Shown here piece by piece: positions 61,997 to 64,000 of a stretch of DNA of 64,000 nt (its first letter is position 1; every line of letters starts with the position of its first letter). Made by a program: the position numbers and the translations under genes. Source of the stretch: Rhodanobacter_A agri (GTDB lineage Bacteria; Pseudomonadota; Gammaproteobacteria; Xanthomonadales; Rhodanobacteraceae); assembly GCF_044904705.1 (NCBI RefSeq), contig NZ_JADIKL010000002.1:1-64000 (forward strand), written 5' to 3'. Under the pieces are notes generated by a model. It was not told the origin of the DNA, did no database searches, and saw only the letters and a list, made by a program, of their open reading frames with translations.

Positions 61997-63222
61997 TGAT
62001 GGACGACGCACCGACACCTTCATTCCCTGCCGCGCTTTCGCGTGATCCCTTTCTGTTGGGACTGGCCCGGCGACTGCTGACCAAGGCGGAGCGCAGTACT
62101 GCGTCGGCTCCGATTCGCCTGGCGCTGGACCGCAAAGCCGCCTCCGAGCTGTACGACGCCGTCGATGATGAGAAGGTTCAGTTGTTGCGGATGCAACTTC
62201 ATGATCTGTGTGCGACAGGGTGGGTGGTGTTGCATCTGGATCCTCCGCGCACGTTTGCCAGCTTCACAGACCGTAAACCTCGGCTTGAGCTATGCAATTT
62301 TGATGCTCTGGCCACATGGGCTGATTACGTACCGTTGGCCCAACGCTGGCAGTGGCAATGGCGACTGCATCTGGCTGCGCAGTGGGCGAACCATCCTGAG
62401 GCTGCCCCGGCCGATTCGATCGCCACGCTCGACTATTTGGCCCGCAATCCGCTGGCGCAGATGGAAGGGTTGTCGTTGGAGGAGGCCACCGACAGTCTTT
62501 CTACGTTAATCGGGCTGTGTCGCGCGGGCCGTGTGCTCGCTTTGCGCGAAGCTTCTGCACAGGCATTCCAGGGACGTTCCAAGTTGCTGGATCATCGAGA
62601 GGAACTCCTGCGTTTGCTCGGTGCAGCGCCAGGCCAGTTCACGGAGCCGCCCATCCAACTGCTTTTGGCGCCACCGGTTCCGGCTAGTGTCGGTGGGAGC
62701 GCCTTCAAAGACGTGCTGTTCGTCGAGAACCTGACCACATTCGAGCACATGGCCGATGTGCGTGCTCCGGCGTGGATGGATAGCCTGCTGATCTACGCAG
62801 CGGGTTTTCGCGGTAGCGCACGGCGGTTGAGAACGCGTCCCGGTTGCCGCCTGTATCTCCGCGCATTTGCGCCAGCCACTTCACTACTCGCCATCGAAGA
62901 CTGGTTGTTCGATGAGCAACCGGAAAGCGGCGACACTGGGCAGCAGGCTCCCGTGCATTTCTTTGGCGATCTGGACTACGCCGGCATGCAGATTCTCGCT
63001 AGCCTGCGCGAGGTTTTCCCTCAGGCTGGTGCCTGGCGTCCCGGTTACGACTATTTGGCAAGTGGGCTTGCAGCGGGCGGTGGACATCGACCGGAGCAGG
63101 CCGCCAAGACGCAACAAGTCGACCCTGAGCGCACAGGTTGCGACTATGCGGATAGAGAACTTCTCCCACTATTGCGAGAGCGCGGGCGCTTTATGGATCA
63201 GGAGGCCTTCGTCCCAGGCTGA
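61996..63222 (+). CDS. jetD: Wadjet JetD, TOPRIM nuclease
   Basis: The 408-residue protein has an N-terminal DUF3322-like helical region and a C-terminal TOPRIM (DUF2220) nuclease domain. Its glutamate is E244 in VLFVENLTTFE and its D-x-D lies in FFGDLDYAGM (about 323-331). The start overlaps the jetC stop (TGATG). JetD cuts plasmid DNA after extrusion. The stop at 63222 falls just after GRFMDQEAFVPG, and a +1-frame continuation looks protein-like, so a late frameshift is possible, though the catalytic part is complete. Confidence 0.92.
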   Translation: MMDDAPTPSFPAALSRDPFLLGLARRLLTKAERSTASAPIRLALDRKAASELYDAVDDEKVQLLRMQLHDLCATGWVVLHLDPPRTFASFTDRKPRLELCNFDALATWADYVPLAQRWQWQWRLHLAAQWANHPEAAPADSIATLDYLARNPLAQMEGLSLEEATDSLSTLIGLCRAGRVLALREASAQAFQGRSKLLDHREELLRLLGAAPGQFTEPPIQLLLAPPVPASVGGSAFKDVLFVENLTTFEHMADVRAPAWMDSLLIYAAGFRGSARRLRTRPGCRLYLRAFAPATSLLAIEDWLFDEQPESGDTGQQAPVHFFGDLDYAGMQILASLREVFPQAGAWRPGYDYLASGLAAGGGHRPEQAAKTQQVDPERTGCDYADRELLPLLRERGRFMDQEAFVPG

Positions 63223-63700
63223 ATGGTTGAGCAGCGGGCCAGATCAGAGCCTGGCTGCTGCCATTGAGGCACGTTTCCAAAAGAGGCTTCGTGGGTGCCC
63301 GCTTGCTCTAGTAGACATTGCCCGAAGCGCCTTACGCGCCAGCACAGAGTCGAGCGCGTTCAAAAAGCCATGTAATTGCACATGGATTTCCGCCATTGCC
63401 AGCGGCGGGCCAGGAGTCTCGACGTGGTTGTACTGAGCTTTGACTGAGGCGTGACATAGCGCGGATCTGGTCAGATGTCAGAACAAGGAGAGGGAGGGCT
63501 GGGCTCGCCGCATGCCCCAGGAGCTCTATATACGGCTTCATAAGGAAACGTGGACGCTCGGTCGTCTTACCGACGCTATTCCCGCTACGAATAGCACGAA
63601 TAGCACCGGTTTGCGGGGCGGCGCTGGGAAAGGACGAGACAATCCGACGCGGAGCGGGATGCGTTGCTTGACCTACCCGGGCATCTCGAACGGCAAAATA
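63223..63700. other. Stretch downstream of jetD without a clear gene
   Basis: The first ~210 bases could encode an out-of-frame JetD tail (see findings). The rest shows no convincing gene; a short ACGAATAGC tandem (about 63578-63600) is the only visible repeat. Confidence 0.4.
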
Positions 63701-64000
63701 TCACTTGAATGTTGATCCTTCGTCTTTGCGCCGCTGCCTCTGGCGAGCATCGAGGTACTGTTGTTTGTCATGCGAAGACATGCGGCGAACCCTGGCGGGA
63801 CCCAGGTAGGACTCTGGCTGTCGAGATTCTCCGCGTTGGCGCAGCGTTCGATGGTCAACGCGATCATGATGGCCGTGGCGTTCCAACGCTTCATTGATGT
63901 GCTCAGCCACGAGTTTGCGCTGTTCAATGACCCAGTCCCGATGCTCCGCTCGGTTCTTTCCGCCACTGTCCTTCCGGCATCCTCCCTTTTCGGGGTGGCT
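63701..64000 (-). CDS. C-terminal part of a MobA/MobL-type relaxase, cut by the window edge
   Basis: The minus-strand frame is open to base 64000 and ends at 63701, giving 99 residues. The segments EHRDWVIEQRKLVAEHINEAL, RVDHRTLRQRG and SYLGPARVRRM match the conserved end of MobA/MobL (TraA-type) relaxases, where VDHR and the HLGP-type motif follow the catalytic domain. The HUH catalytic histidines lie beyond the window. It indicates a mobilisation gene transcribed toward jetD and supports a mobile origin of the island. Confidence 0.75.
   Translation of the reverse strand, partial: SHPEKGGCRKDSGGKNRAEHRDWVIEQRKLVAEHINEALERHGHHDRVDHRTLRQRGESRQPESYLGPARVRRMSSHDKQQYLDARQRQRRKDEGSTFK

Noticed and set aside
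1..64000. CRISPR array, rRNA operon, complete insertion sequence
   Set aside because: No regularly spaced repeats, no rRNA-like sequence and no transposase gene with terminal repeats were seen on either strand.

Overview
The window looks like chromosomal DNA of a high-GC gammaproteobacterium of the Xanthomonadales, most likely Rhodanobacteraceae (Rhodanobacter, Dyella, Luteibacter or Frateuria type). The reasons are the TrpE and PurC types with GTG starts, the PdsR/PdsS-type two-component pair, an Oar-type TonB receptor next to a TPR-sulfotransferase, many exported peptidases and tightly coupled ATGA gene junctions. The genus is an inference.

Left part (1-12 kb). A fragment of a tRNA 3' end sits inside a perfect 27-bp inverted repeat and may mark the edge of an element lying to the left. 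Housekeeping genes follow: a piuC-type dioxygenase, a purC-SMR transporter-Mpo1-like-membrane protein operon, cytochrome c, djlA and rpe. Next is a response regulator, an exported protein and a histidine kinase of the Pds family. This operon is split by a VanW-domain/glycosyltransferase gene, and the first ~40 bp of the kinase gene is repeated upstream of that insert.

Middle part (12-41.5 kb). A TonB-dependent receptor and an S9 prolyl oligopeptidase come first, then trpE with a coupled gene for an exported chorismate-lyase-like protein. From 19.8 to 36.4 kb nearly every gene fits breakdown and use of peptidoglycan stem peptides. On the minus strand are an AmpD-like lipoprotein amidase, a VanX-like D-Ala-D-Ala dipeptidase, two penicillin-binding-type serine hydrolases, an M19 dipeptidase, diaminopimelate decarboxylase and a transglutaminase-like protein. 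Divergent from these on the plus strand are a DUF819 membrane transporter, an NlpC/P60 endopeptidase, an L-Ala-D/L-Glu epimerase, an RpiR regulator, a YkuD L,D-transpeptidase-like protein, a dicarboxylate/glutamate-type symporter and a D-amino-acid-oxidase-like flavoprotein. An Oar-type receptor and a TPR-sulfotransferase close the region.

Right part (41.8-64 kb). A P4-type tyrosine integrase opens an accessory island with more mixed base composition. It carries a three-gene operon (unknown protein, phospholipase-D-type nuclease, SNF2-type helicase) that looks like an antiphage system, a HEPN-motif protein, a zinc-ribbon/glycine-zipper protein with a small membrane partner, a RadC-type JAB protein, an XRE regulator with a clear operator, a MORN-repeat lipoprotein, an Mrr-like PD-(D/E)XK nuclease and a complete Wadjet jetABCD operon. 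The C-terminal end of a MobA/MobL-type relaxase enters from the right edge. The island is therefore a mobilisable defence island with at least two, and possibly four, defence modules. The three-gene PLD/helicase operon is the best candidate for a poorly described system.
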